The notes beneath the pieces are model-generated. The model saw nothing but the letters and a program-made list of their open reading frames with translations. It was not told the DNA's origin and did no database searches. Position numbers and translations under genes: made by a program. 5,934 nucleotides of DNA from Methylococcaceae bacterium (GTDB taxonomy: Bacteria > Pseudomonadota > Gammaproteobacteria > Methylococcales > Methylomonadaceae), in NCBI GenBank assembly GCA_947484105.1, contig CANKON010000098.1, forward strand, positions 1 through 5,934. The letters run 5' to 3'. Positions 1 through 5,564 of this stretch are shown here, in pieces; positions within the stretch are counted from its first letter, which is position 1, and each line of letters begins with the position of its first letter.

Positions 1-23
1 AAAGTGTCTTTAGAATTAAACAT
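1..23 (-). CDS. Possible 5' end of a minus-strand gene, cut by the window edge
   Basis: Only seven codons are present (M-F-N-S-K-D-T), so no function can be assigned. The case for a gene rests on its start. On the minus strand a GGAG Shine-Dalgarno sequence lies 9 nt before the ATG. Upstream of that are an extended -10 (TGT-TATGCT) and a -35-like TTGTAT with an 18-nt spacer, and a Fur-like palindrome covers the -35. If real, this would be an iron-repressed gene transcribed away from the DUF721 gene on the same strand. A plus-strand reading frame is also open from position 1 to a TAA at 58-60 and could instead be the tail of another gene. Seven codons cannot separate these options. Confidence 0.25.
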
Positions 24-28
24 GAGGA

Positions 29-55
29 CTTGCTCCATAAAAATGATGGGGCAAG
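29..55. other. Stem-loop at the left edge
   Basis: Positions 29-38 pair with 46-55 to give a 10-bp stem with one G-U pair on the plus strand and a 7-nt A-rich loop (39-45). Neither side is followed directly by a T-run, so it is not a classical intrinsic terminator. On the minus strand one arm contains the GGAG Shine-Dalgarno sequence of the putative gene starting at 23. However, the transcription start predicted from the -10 at 54-59 would leave the other arm untranscribed. It may simply be a weak 3' structure for the DUF721 gene. Confidence 0.35.
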
Positions 56-83
56 CATAACAAGAAAATGCGCTCAAATACAA
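54..83 (-). promoter_or_regulatory. Candidate sigma70 promoter for the left-edge gene
   Basis: Read on the minus strand, the -35-like box is TTGTAT (78-83) and the -10 is TATGCT (54-59), with an 18-nt spacer. The -10 is preceded by TGT, which gives an extended -10 form. Transcription would start near 46-48, leaving a leader of roughly 25 nt before the ATG at 23. The boxes match consensus only in part, so the call depends on how well they fit with the Fur-like site and the ribosome binding site. Confidence 0.3.
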
Positions 84-98
84 ATCATTCTCATTTGT
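80..98. promoter_or_regulatory. Fur-box-like 19-bp palindrome
   Basis: The site is a perfect inverted repeat ACAAAT - CATTCTC - ATTTGT. Its right half contains AATCATTCTC, which matches AATCATTATC of the classical Fur consensus at 9 of 10 positions. By hand alignment the whole site matches 12 of 19. The strong core and the overlap with a minus-strand -35 box are what an iron-responsive Fur operator would look like. It could also be a chance AT-rich palindrome or a weak hairpin downstream of the DUF721 gene. Confidence 0.4.
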
Positions 99-111
99 GC
101 AGTGGAAATTA

Positions 112-384
112 TCATTTTATCAGTCGAATTTGAACCCGTTTTACGGATTGTTCCACGACGTTCAAAATTGCTGCTTGATAAAACCGCAGCTGTGACGACC
201 ATACTGCAGCATCGCTATAAATCAATAACGTCGTATCATGAATGACGCAATGCAAAGTATGTTCGGCTAACATTTCTGGCAACACACTTTTCACCATTGA
301 CAACAAATCCTGCTGCTGCTCAACTTGCGTGACGAGTTTATCAATCGTTCGGTTATGGAATTCTAAAGCGGATTTAAAACTCAT
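112..384 (-). CDS. DUF721 (DciA-like) protein, short form
   Basis: This 90-residue protein resembles the DUF721 family. DciA, its best-known member, binds and helps load the replicative helicase DnaB in bacteria that lack DnaC. Residues about 24-86 carry the family pattern: a helix, L-P-E-M-L-A-E-H-T (35-43), a beta stretch T-T-L-L-I-Y (51-56), then the characteristic A-x-W-S-S-Q-L-R segment (60-67) and a final helix. This is essentially the KH-like domain alone. Many DciA proteins are longer, with a tail that is missing here. The reading frame is intact, from ATG at 384 to TGA at 112-114. No clear Shine-Dalgarno sequence precedes the start. It is divergent from the ZIP transporter gene. Family assignment is by motif recall. 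Whether this short form is the functional helicase loader is inference. Confidence 0.72.
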   Translation of the reverse strand: MSFKSALEFHNRTIDKLVTQVEQQQDLLSMVKSVLPEMLAEHTLHCVIHDTTLLIYSDAAVWSSQLRFYQAAILNVVEQSVKRVQIRLIK

Positions 385-437
385 GGTTTAAATAGGATTG
401 TGAAATTTTATGATTTTTAAGTGTATCATTTTCGGAT

Positions 438-456
438 AATTACAAAAGGTGTAATT
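438..456. promoter_or_regulatory. 19-bp inverted repeat between divergent genes, possible operator
   Basis: AATTAC (438-443) and GTAATT (451-456) form a perfect 6-bp inverted repeat with a 7-nt centre. It lies 53 nt upstream of the divergent DUF721 start at 384 and 52 nt upstream of the ZIP start at 509. Its size and position suit a dimeric regulator controlling one or both genes. A metal-responsive repressor would fit the transporter, but the sequence does not match the Zur or Fur consensus well, so no regulator is named. Confidence 0.35.
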
Positions 457-460
457 CTTT

Positions 461-484
461 TAACCGCTTTGTTTTAAAGCGTTA
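461..484 (+). other. Hairpin in the leader of the ZIP transporter gene
   Basis: CGCTTT (465-470) pairs with AAAGCG (476-481) around a GTTTT loop. The stem extends by TAA (461-463) with TTA (482-484) if C464 is bulged, giving nine pairs in all. It ends 24 nt before the ATG at 509, and a T-rich stretch follows (TTATTTAGATTTTT). It could be a leader structure or a weak attenuator. No clear -35/-10 pair was found for the ZIP gene, so it is not certain that the hairpin is transcribed. Confidence 0.35.
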
Positions 485-508
485 TTTAGATTTTTAATAG
501 GAAAAGTC

Positions 509-1459
509 ATGTCTACGTCAGCTACATTTTTTACAAAATTTCAATCATATTCCGAAACGACCATTACAAAAATTCAGAGCTGTCCCCAATATCAAAAAAT
601 TCAAGCCTTACCCTCGTTGCAACGGAATTTAACGTGGGCGGGATTATTTTTAGCCAGCCAAATTATTCTCTTTGGCGCGTTGTATTTACTGTTTGGTTAT
701 ATTGTTGTCATCGGGTTTTTAGCGAGTATTTTAGCGGGATTAGCCACAGGCGTTGGTGCGTTACCTGCGTTCTTTTTTAAAAATATCTCGAACAACTTAT
801 TCAATAGTTTGTTGGGTGGCGCAGCAGGCGTGATGCTGGCGGCAACGGCATTTTCATTGCTTGTTCCAGGATTGGATTATGGCAATGCAATGTGGGCGGG
901 GAAGGGGATTTATATCGTTTCAGCGGGCATGATTGTGGGTTCCTTATTTTTGCATTATGCCGATAAGCAATTGCCACATATTCATTTTGATTCACTTTCA
1001 GAAACACAATTCAACTCATTAAAAAAAGTTTGGTTATTTATTATCGCCATTACGATTCACAACTTTCCAGAAGGTATGTCGGTTGGCGTGAGTTTTGGTT
1101 CGAGTGATTTAAAAAATGGTTTGGTTTTAACGAGTGCAATTGCGTTGCAAAATATCCCTGAAGGTTTGGCAGTGGCATTACCTTTGGTTGGTTTGGGTTA
1201 TAACAAATGGAAAGCGGTTGGGATTGCGACATTGACAGGTTTAGTTGAACCCGTTGGCGGTTTGTTAGGCATTACGATGGTGACTGTTTTTGAACCGATT
1301 TTGCCGATTGCAATGGGTTTTGCAGCAGGCGCAATGTTATTTGTGATTAGTGAAGAAATCATTCCTGAAACGCATTCAAAAGGACGTTCACGTTGTGCCA
1401 CGTTTTCGTTAATGGGCGGATTTATTTTAATGATGATGCTTGATAATTTACTCGGTTAA
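509..1459 (+). CDS. ZIP-family divalent metal transporter, GufA type
   Basis: This is a 316-residue inner-membrane protein that should import zinc and possibly other divalent cations. The ZIP signature motifs are clear. H-N-F-P-E-G (184-189) in the fourth core helix and Q-N-I-P-E-G (214-219) in the fifth form the metal site. The Gln in the second motif is usual for the GufA branch. E-P-V-G-G (247-251) follows in core helix 6, and S-E-E-I-I-P-E-T-H (281-289) in core helix 7. Core helices lie at about 64-87, 98-120, 131-150, 174-197, 203-227, 235-258, 263-283 and 297-315. An extra hydrophobic segment at about 42-62 and a polar N-terminal tail of about 40 residues precede the core. His149, His157 and His159 in the segment after helix 3 could contact metal. 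The ATG is supported by AGGA at 499-502, six bases upstream. The gene stands alone between intergenic regions of 124 and 145 nt. The family call is firm, but the substrate is inferred. Confidence 0.9.
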   Translation: MSTSATFFTKFQSYSETTITKIQSCPQYQKIQALPSLQRNLTWAGLFLASQIILFGALYLLFGYIVVIGFLASILAGLATGVGALPAFFFKNISNNLFNSLLGGAAGVMLAATAFSLLVPGLDYGNAMWAGKGIYIVSAGMIVGSLFLHYADKQLPHIHFDSLSETQFNSLKKVWLFIIAITIHNFPEGMSVGVSFGSSDLKNGLVLTSAIALQNIPEGLAVALPLVGLGYNKWKAVGIATLTGLVEPVGGLLGITMVTVFEPILPIAMGFAAGAMLFVISEEIIPETHSKGRSRCATFSLMGGFILMMMLDNLLG

Positions 1460-1485
1460 AAATGAACGTATTAGATTTTTCCGTT

Positions 1486-1533
1486 GACAGGATATTGGAG
1501 ATTTTTAATTTATTTTTCATTACAAATCCTGTC
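1486..1533. repeat. Long-loop inverted repeat downstream of the ZIP gene
   Basis: GACAGGAT (1486-1493) and ATCCTGTC (1526-1533) are perfect inverted repeats. TTG (1495-1497) with CAA (1523-1525) extends the stem to 11 pairs with A1494 bulged. The AT-rich loop is 25 nt (1498-1522), long for an intrinsic terminator, and the nearest downstream T-run (1545-1549) is 11 nt past the stem. A perfect TTGACA hexamer (1484-1489) overlaps the left arm, but no good -10 lies 16-18 nt after it. Possible roles are a 3' end structure for the ZIP transcript, an operator or a small dispersed repeat. Confidence 0.45.
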
Positions 1534-1561
1534 TAAACGCCTCATTTTTGCTTAAACCAGT

Positions 1562-1567
1562 TAGAAT
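1562..1567 (+). promoter_or_regulatory. Candidate -10 box for the downstream gene run
   Basis: TAGAAT matches the sigma70 -10 consensus at five of six positions. It lies 37 nt before the ATG at 1605, giving a leader of about 30 nt. No recognisable -35 is found at the usual distance, so the call is weak. It is the best -10 candidate seen in this 145-nt gap, and some promoter must drive the genes that follow unless they read through from the ZIP gene. Confidence 0.25.
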
Positions 1568-1604
1568 AGCGGCATTGTTAATTATTTCGTCCGAGGACTT
1601 TTTT

Positions 1605-2087
1605 ATGAATACAGAAAAATTGATTACTGCTTACAGCGATTTTATGCACCATTTGCACGAAACGATGGAAGAAACATTAAATTCATTCACCGATGCGTTT
1701 GAAATTTCAAAAGAAAAAATAGGGGAAAGTAGCGAATTATCGACTGAAGAACTCGAGCATGTTTCCAGTCAAGTTAAACGCGATGTTGAACATGCTGCCC
1801 AAAATTTGCCCGCTCACGATAACAATTCGTTGACCGACTGGTTAAAATTTGACATTGAATTGATTGAAAATTTAACGTGGGATGCGTTTTTAAGCGTTGC
1901 CGACAAAACGCGCGTGGAATTAGCTGAAATTGAACAACACGCTATGACGCATAAATACAACAGCGGTGATATTACGATTGCGGGAACGTTTGAATGTGAT
2001 GATTGTAAAAAACACATTGCATTCAAAGTGGCGAGTCGCATTCCAGAATGTCCAACGTGTCACAACCACACCTTTGTTCGTGTCTAA
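1605..2087 (+). CDS. YbeL-like zinc-ribbon protein (DUF1451)
   Basis: This 160-residue protein belongs to the DUF1451 family, represented in E. coli by YbeL, whose function is not established. The N-terminal part (about 1-115) is acidic, helical and probably coiled-coil. It contains the typical T-E-E-L-E-H-V-S-S-Q-V-K-R-D run (47-60) and a later W-D-A-F-L (92-96) followed by a D-K-T-R-V-E-L helix (100-106). The C-terminus is a zinc ribbon with C131-x2-C134 and C149-x2-C152. The chosen ATG has GAGGA (1593-1597) seven bases upstream. An in-frame start at 1548 is possible but has no such site and would add 19 residues not expected in the family. It is the first gene of a close same-strand run and ends 23 nt before the HD-GYP-like gene. 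Zinc binding is inferred from the four cysteines. Confidence 0.85.
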   Translation: MNTEKLITAYSDFMHHLHETMEETLNSFTDAFEISKEKIGESSELSTEELEHVSSQVKRDVEHAAQNLPAHDNNSLTDWLKFDIELIENLTWDAFLSVADKTRVELAEIEQHAMTHKYNSGDITIAGTFECDDCKKHIAFKVASRIPECPTCHNHTFVRV

Positions 2088-2110
2088 AAACTAAACCAAG
2101 GCGCACCGTC

Positions 2111-2890
2111 ATGATTAACAGTGGATTATTAGAAATTTTACTTTTAGCGCAGCATAAATCCGATGCAAAGTTGGGGTGGCATGGCAAACGAGTCGCGTGT
2201 TATGCGCGTGAATTGGCAAAAGAATTAGGGCAATCAAGCGATTTTCAAAAACGCATTTTCTTGAGTGGTTTGGTTCACGATATTGGTTTTTTAAAACTCG
2301 ATGTGGATTTTACCCAGATTGTGCGCGACATGACGTTGCACACGGATGTTGATGTGATTCATAGTCATGTTAAAGAGGGCGTGTATTTGCTTTCAAAAAT
2401 TATTTCAGACGAAATGGTTTTAGAGGTGGTGCAACATCATCACGAAAAATTCAACGGCGAAGGTTATCCAAACGGTTTAAAAGGGGATGAAATTTCGTTA
2501 GCTGCACGAATTTTGGCGGTGGCGGATTTATATGATGCAATGATCGTGGGCGAAATGTTTGGTGAAGAACGCTCTATTCCCGAAGATATTATTCATTATT
2601 TGACAACCACCGCGAGCGGTGCGGAACTTGATCCTAAATTGGTCAACGTTTTTTTAGGCATTTTGCAACGCAATCCTGTGTTTTATTTGCCTGTAAAAAA
2701 TAACGAATTGAATTTGTATAAACTCGTTTATCTTGTGCCTGGAAAATTGGAATCAGGCGATTTATGCGACCAATACGGCACTATTTTAGTTAAACAAGGC
2801 GCAGAGCTTACACAACACAAACTCGATAACATTCGTTCAACGTATCCTGGGCAAAAAATTATTTACGTTCCAGAACCCGAAACCACTTAA
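2111..2890 (+). CDS. HD-GYP-type phosphohydrolase, degenerate variant
   Basis: This 259-residue cytoplasmic protein has an HD-GYP fold, the class that hydrolyses cyclic di-GMP. Putative metal ligands are kept: H24, H56-D57, H86, H110-H111 and D139 in V-A-D-L-Y-D-A (137-143). The GYP loop is present as N-G-E-G-Y-P-N-G-L (115-123), with Asn where Asp is common. Two features are unusual. The HDIGK motif reads H-D-I-G-F (56-60), so the lysine is lost. The T-S-x-R-P-Y-R segment normally following Y-D-A is replaced by I-V-G-E-M-F (145-150). A small C-terminal module (about 200-253) has the V-P-G-K-L-x-x-G-D-L (209-218) and G-A-E-L-T (230-234) pattern seen appended to other HD-GYP proteins. ATG 2111 has AAGG (2098-2101) nine bases upstream. 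A start at 2048 would overlap the preceding gene by 40 nt. Enzyme activity is uncertain. It could be a c-di-GMP sensor or act on another phosphoester. Confidence 0.82.
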   Translation: MINSGLLEILLLAQHKSDAKLGWHGKRVACYARELAKELGQSSDFQKRIFLSGLVHDIGFLKLDVDFTQIVRDMTLHTDVDVIHSHVKEGVYLLSKIISDEMVLEVVQHHHEKFNGEGYPNGLKGDEISLAARILAVADLYDAMIVGEMFGEERSIPEDIIHYLTTTASGAELDPKLVNVFLGILQRNPVFYLPVKNNELNLYKLVYLVPGKLESGDLCDQYGTILVKQGAELTQHKLDNIRSTYPGQKIIYVPEPETT

Positions 2891-2915
2891 TTTCAAATAT
2901 AAAAAGGAAAAACTC

Positions 2916-3224
2916 ATGTCAGAATTTACAAATGTTTCCGTCGTCAAAAAAGCCAACGTCTATTTTGATGGCAACGTGATTAGTCGCACCGTGAAATTTG
3001 CCGACGGCACAGCTAAAACGCTTGGTTTTATGCAAGCGGGCGAATACGTTTTTAACGTTGGCGTACCTGAAATTATGGAAATCCAAAGTGGTGAATTAGA
3101 TGTTTTGTTACCAAACGAAGATTGGAAGCCTGTAAAAGGCGGCGAAGCGTTCAATGTGCCTGAAAATTCACAATTCAAAATGCGCGTTCACACGCCCACC
3201 GATTATATTTGTTCATTTGTTTAA
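2916..3224 (+). CDS. ppnP: Pyrimidine/purine nucleoside phosphorylase PpnP
   Basis: This 102-residue protein matches the PpnP (YaiE, DUF1255) family, small cupin-fold enzymes that split purine and pyrimidine nucleosides with phosphate into base and ribose-1-phosphate. Family hallmarks are the N-terminal Y-F-D-G-N-V (16-21), the G-E-Y-x-F block (42-46), P-E-I-M-E-I-Q-S-G-E-L (51-61), V-L-L-P (63-66), F-N-V-P (79-82) and the Y-I-C-S-F terminus (97-101). It is slightly longer than the E. coli protein because of about nine extra N-terminal residues. AAGGA (2904-2908) lies seven bases before the ATG and fixes the start. It sits 25 nt after the HD-GYP-like gene and 39 nt before the ABC-F gene, with no terminator seen on either side. 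Confidence 0.92.
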   Translation: MSEFTNVSVVKKANVYFDGNVISRTVKFADGTAKTLGFMQAGEYVFNVGVPEIMEIQSGELDVLLPNEDWKPVKGGEAFNVPENSQFKMRVHTPTDYICSFV

Positions 3225-3251
3225 TTTTTAATCTCCCCTTTCACTGATTTT

Positions 3252-3255
3252 AGGA
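3252..3255 (+). promoter_or_regulatory. Ribosome binding site selecting a TTG start
   Basis: AGGA is placed eight bases before TTG at 3264. It supports the rare TTG start of the ABC-F gene over the next in-frame ATG at 3288, which would remove conserved residues just ahead of the M-Q-F-G motif. Confidence 0.7.
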
Positions 3256-3263
3256 AAACCATT

Positions 3264-4853
3264 TTGATTTCTACCGCAAACATCACCATGCAGTTTGGCG
3301 CAAAGCCGTTATTTGAAAACATTTCTGTTAAATTCGGCGACGGCAATCGCTATGGTTTAATTGGCGCGAACGGTTGTGGTAAATCCACTTTCATGAAAAT
3401 TCTCAGTGGTGATTTAGAACCATCTGCGGGAAATGTTAGCCTTTCACCCAATGAACGCTTAGGAAACTTACGCCAAGACCAATTTGCGTTTGAAGATTAT
3501 CGTGTCATTGACGTAGTGCTGATGGGACACAAAGAAATGTGGGCGGCAATGTCGGAGCGTGATGCCATTTACGCAAATTTAGAAGCCTCCGAAGACGACT
3601 ATATGCGAGCGGCAGAATTAGAAACGGTATTTGCTGAATATAATGGTTATACCGCTGAATCACGAGCAGGAGAATTATTACTCGGTTTGGATATTCCTGT
3701 TGAACAACATTCTGGATTGATGAGTGCCGTTGCACCAGGTTGGAAATTGCGAGTTTTATTAGCGCAGGCTTTGTTTGGAAATCCTGACATTATGTTACTT
3801 GATGAACCGACTAACAACTTGGACATCAATACTATTCGCTGGCTAGAAGATATGTTGAACGAGCGGGGTTGTACGATGGTGATTATTTCGCATGATAGAC
3901 ATTTTTTAAACAGCGTTTGTACACATGTTGCCGATATGGATTATGGCGAATTGCGCGTTTATCCAGGAAATTACGACGATTACATGGTGGCTGTAACCGA
4001 GGTTAGGGCGCGATTATTGGCTGGAAATGCCAAAAAGAAAACTCAAATCGTTGAGTTACAAGCGTTCGTTAGACGTTTTTCTGCGAATGCGTCAAAAGCC
4101 AAGCAAGCGACTTCTCGCGCTAAACAATTAGATAAAATCCAATTGGACGAAGTCAAACCGTCTAGTCGTGTCAATCCCTTTATTCGTTTTGATGAAACCA
4201 AAAAATTGCACCGTTTAGCAGTCGAAGTTGAAAATTTAAGTAAAGGTTATAGCGACAATCACCCGTTATTCAAAGATTTTAAAATGATGATTGCCGCTGG
4301 CGATCGCGTTGCAGTTATTGGCGCGAACGGAATTGGTAAATCGACGTTACTAAAAACGTTGGTCGGTGAATTACAGCCCGATATAGGCAAAGTAAAATGG
4401 GCTGAAAATGCGGAAGTCGCTTATTTTGCTCAAGACCATGCCGCTGATTTTGCTGAAGACATCACATTGGTTGAATGGATGACGCAATGGCGCAAAGAAA
4501 GTGACGATGATCAAGCTATTCGCGCCGTTTTGGGACGCTTGTTATTTTCACAAGACGATATTAACAAATCGGTTAAAGTCCTTTCGGGTGGCGAACAAGG
4601 ACGAATGTTGTTTGGTAAATTGATGCTACAAAAGCGCAATGTTATGGTAATGGATGAACCGACCAACCATTTGGATATGGAATCGATTGAATCACTCAAT
4701 ACCGCATTGGAACATTATCCAGGCACGTTAATTTTCGTTAGCCATGATCGGGAATTTGTATCGTCATTAGCGACGCGCGTGGTTGAAATTACCGCTCACG
4801 GAATTTTTGAATTTAATGGCACTTACGAAGAATATTTGGAAAGCCAAGCGTAA
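3264..4853 (+). CDS. ybiT: ABC-F family ATPase, YbiT type
   Basis: This 529-residue soluble ABC-F protein has two ATPase domains and no membrane segment. It aligns from end to end in memory with E. coli YbiT (about 530 residues). ABC-F proteins act at the ribosomal E site and modulate translation. The precise role of YbiT is less settled. Domain 1 has Walker [10 protein letters not shown] (34-42), a degenerate signature A-P-G-W-K-L-R (157-163) that is normal for YbiT, Walker B with D-E-P-T-N-N-L-D (180-187) and H-loop S-H-D (209-211). The basic interdomain linker spans about 240-315. Domain 2 has Walker A (353-361), signature L-S-G-G-E-Q (440-445), Walker B with D-E-P-T-N-H-L-D (464-471) and S-H-D (493-495). 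Both catalytic glutamates (E181, E465) are intact. Translation starts at TTG. No antibiotic-resistance extension is evident. The next gene begins nine bases after its stop codon. Confidence 0.93.
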   Translation: MISTANITMQFGAKPLFENISVKFGDGNRYGLIGANGCGKSTFMKILSGDLEPSAGNVSLSPNERLGNLRQDQFAFEDYRVIDVVLMGHKEMWAAMSERDAIYANLEASEDDYMRAAELETVFAEYNGYTAESRAGELLLGLDIPVEQHSGLMSAVAPGWKLRVLLAQALFGNPDIMLLDEPTNNLDINTIRWLEDMLNERGCTMVIISHDRHFLNSVCTHVADMDYGELRVYPGNYDDYMVAVTEVRARLLAGNAKKKTQIVELQAFVRRFSANASKAKQATSRAKQLDKIQLDEVKPSSRVNPFIRFDETKKLHRLAVEVENLSKGYSDNHPLFKDFKMMIAAGDRVAVIGANGIGKSTLLKTLVGELQPDIGKVKWAENAEVAYFAQDHAADFAEDITLVEWMTQWRKESDDDQAIRAVLGRLLFSQDDINKSVKVLSGGEQGRMLFGKLMLQKRNVMVMDEPTNHLDMESIESLNTALEHYPGTLIFVSHDREFVSSLATRVVEITAHGIFEFNGTYEEYLESQA

Positions 4854-4862
4854 AAAATTACT

Positions 4863-5564
4863 GTGAAGCACTTAGTTTTATTACACGGTTGGGCGATGCA
4901 CAGTGAAATGTGGGGCGATTTTGCTACGCAACTTTCGCAACATTATCGTGTGACATCGGTCGATTTACCGTCACGTGATAACTTAAACGACATAGCAGAT
5001 GCAATTGTGGCGGAATTAAATGACGAACCGTTTTATATTTTAGGTTGGTCATTTGGCGGAACGGTCGCGTTAAAAATAGCAGAACGTTTTCCAAATCAAG
5101 TTCAAGGTTTAATTTTAATGGCGGCAAATCCCTGTTTTGTCGCTAAAGAAAATTGGTCGGGAATGCCACAAAAAACGTTTAATACGTTTGCTGAACAATT
5201 TCATGCGAATCCAGCCACCACGTTGCAACGTTTTTTGAATTTACAATTACAAGGTTTTCCAACATTTTTAAAAGACGTTAAGCGTCGATTTTCTTCAGCA
5301 AAACACATTCCCAAATTAGCAGATTTAGAAACCAGTTTGATGTTGCTAAAAACGAGTGATTTACGCAACGTTTTAAAAAAATTAACGTGTCCAATTACCG
5401 CGATTTTGAGCGACAACGACGCGCTGATTCCCATTCAAATTGGCGAAAAGATGCAAGCGTTACAACCAAATTTACAACTCATTACGTTAAAAAATGCGAC
5501 TCACATTCCTTTCATTACACAGCCTGAAAACTGTTTAGATGCCATTTTCGATGCCATTAGATAA
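4863..5564 (+). CDS. bioH: Pimeloyl-ACP methyl ester carboxylesterase BioH
   Basis: This 233-residue alpha/beta hydrolase removes the methyl group from pimeloyl-ACP methyl ester, the step that ends pimelate chain assembly for biotin. The oxyanion-hole motif H-G-W is at 8-10. The nucleophile S63 sits in G-W-S-F-G-G (61-66). The acid is D186 in D-A-L-I-P (186-190), and the base is H214 in T-H-I-P-F (213-217). Together they match the Ser-Asp-His triad of E. coli BioH. It is somewhat shorter than the E. coli protein (about 256 residues), mainly ahead of the nucleophile. The start is GTG nine bases after the ABC-F stop, with no clear Shine-Dalgarno sequence, so coupling to the upstream gene is likely. 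The first internal ATG would delete the oxyanion motif. The family is broad, but overlap with bioC makes the BioH assignment strong. Confidence 0.9.
   Translation: MKHLVLLHGWAMHSEMWGDFATQLSQHYRVTSVDLPSRDNLNDIADAIVAELNDEPFYILGWSFGGTVALKIAERFPNQVQGLILMAANPCFVAKENWSGMPQKTFNTFAEQFHANPATTLQRFLNLQLQGFPTFLKDVKRRFSSAKHIPKLADLETSLMLLKTSDLRNVLKKLTCPITAILSDNDALIPIQIGEKMQALQPNLQLITLKNATHIPFITQPENCLDAIFDAIR

Noticed and set aside
22..60. Twelve-codon plus-strand reading frame that could be a leader peptide or the tail of an upstream gene
   Set aside because: It has no ribosome binding site and no run of regulatory codons, and its composition is unremarkable. It cannot be told from chance.
30..245. Plus-strand 71-codon reading frame over the left intergenic region and the DUF721 gene
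   Set aside because: It runs antisense to the better supported DUF721 frame, shows no family pattern and has no ribosome binding site.
1486..1533. Classical intrinsic terminator
   Set aside because: The loop is about 25 nt and no T-run follows the stem on either strand.
1484..1540. attC-like site suggested by GTTGAC on the left and GTCTAAAC on the right of the 1486-1533 repeat
   Set aside because: The GTT and AAC elements are in the reverse of the attC order, the spacing is wrong, and no integrase or cassette is nearby.
1548..1604. Longer N-terminus for the zinc-ribbon protein starting at 1548
   Set aside because: ATG 1605 has a strong GAGGA site. The extension has none and overlaps the candidate promoter region.
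2048..2110. Longer N-terminus for the HD-GYP-like protein starting at 2048
   Set aside because: It would overlap the zinc-ribbon gene by 40 nt and add residues unlike the family, while ATG 2111 has an AAGG at good spacing.
3732..3755. Apparent loss of the ABC signature in the first ATPase domain
   Set aside because: The A-P-G-W-K-L-R form is the normal sequence in YbiT proteins, so it is not damage.
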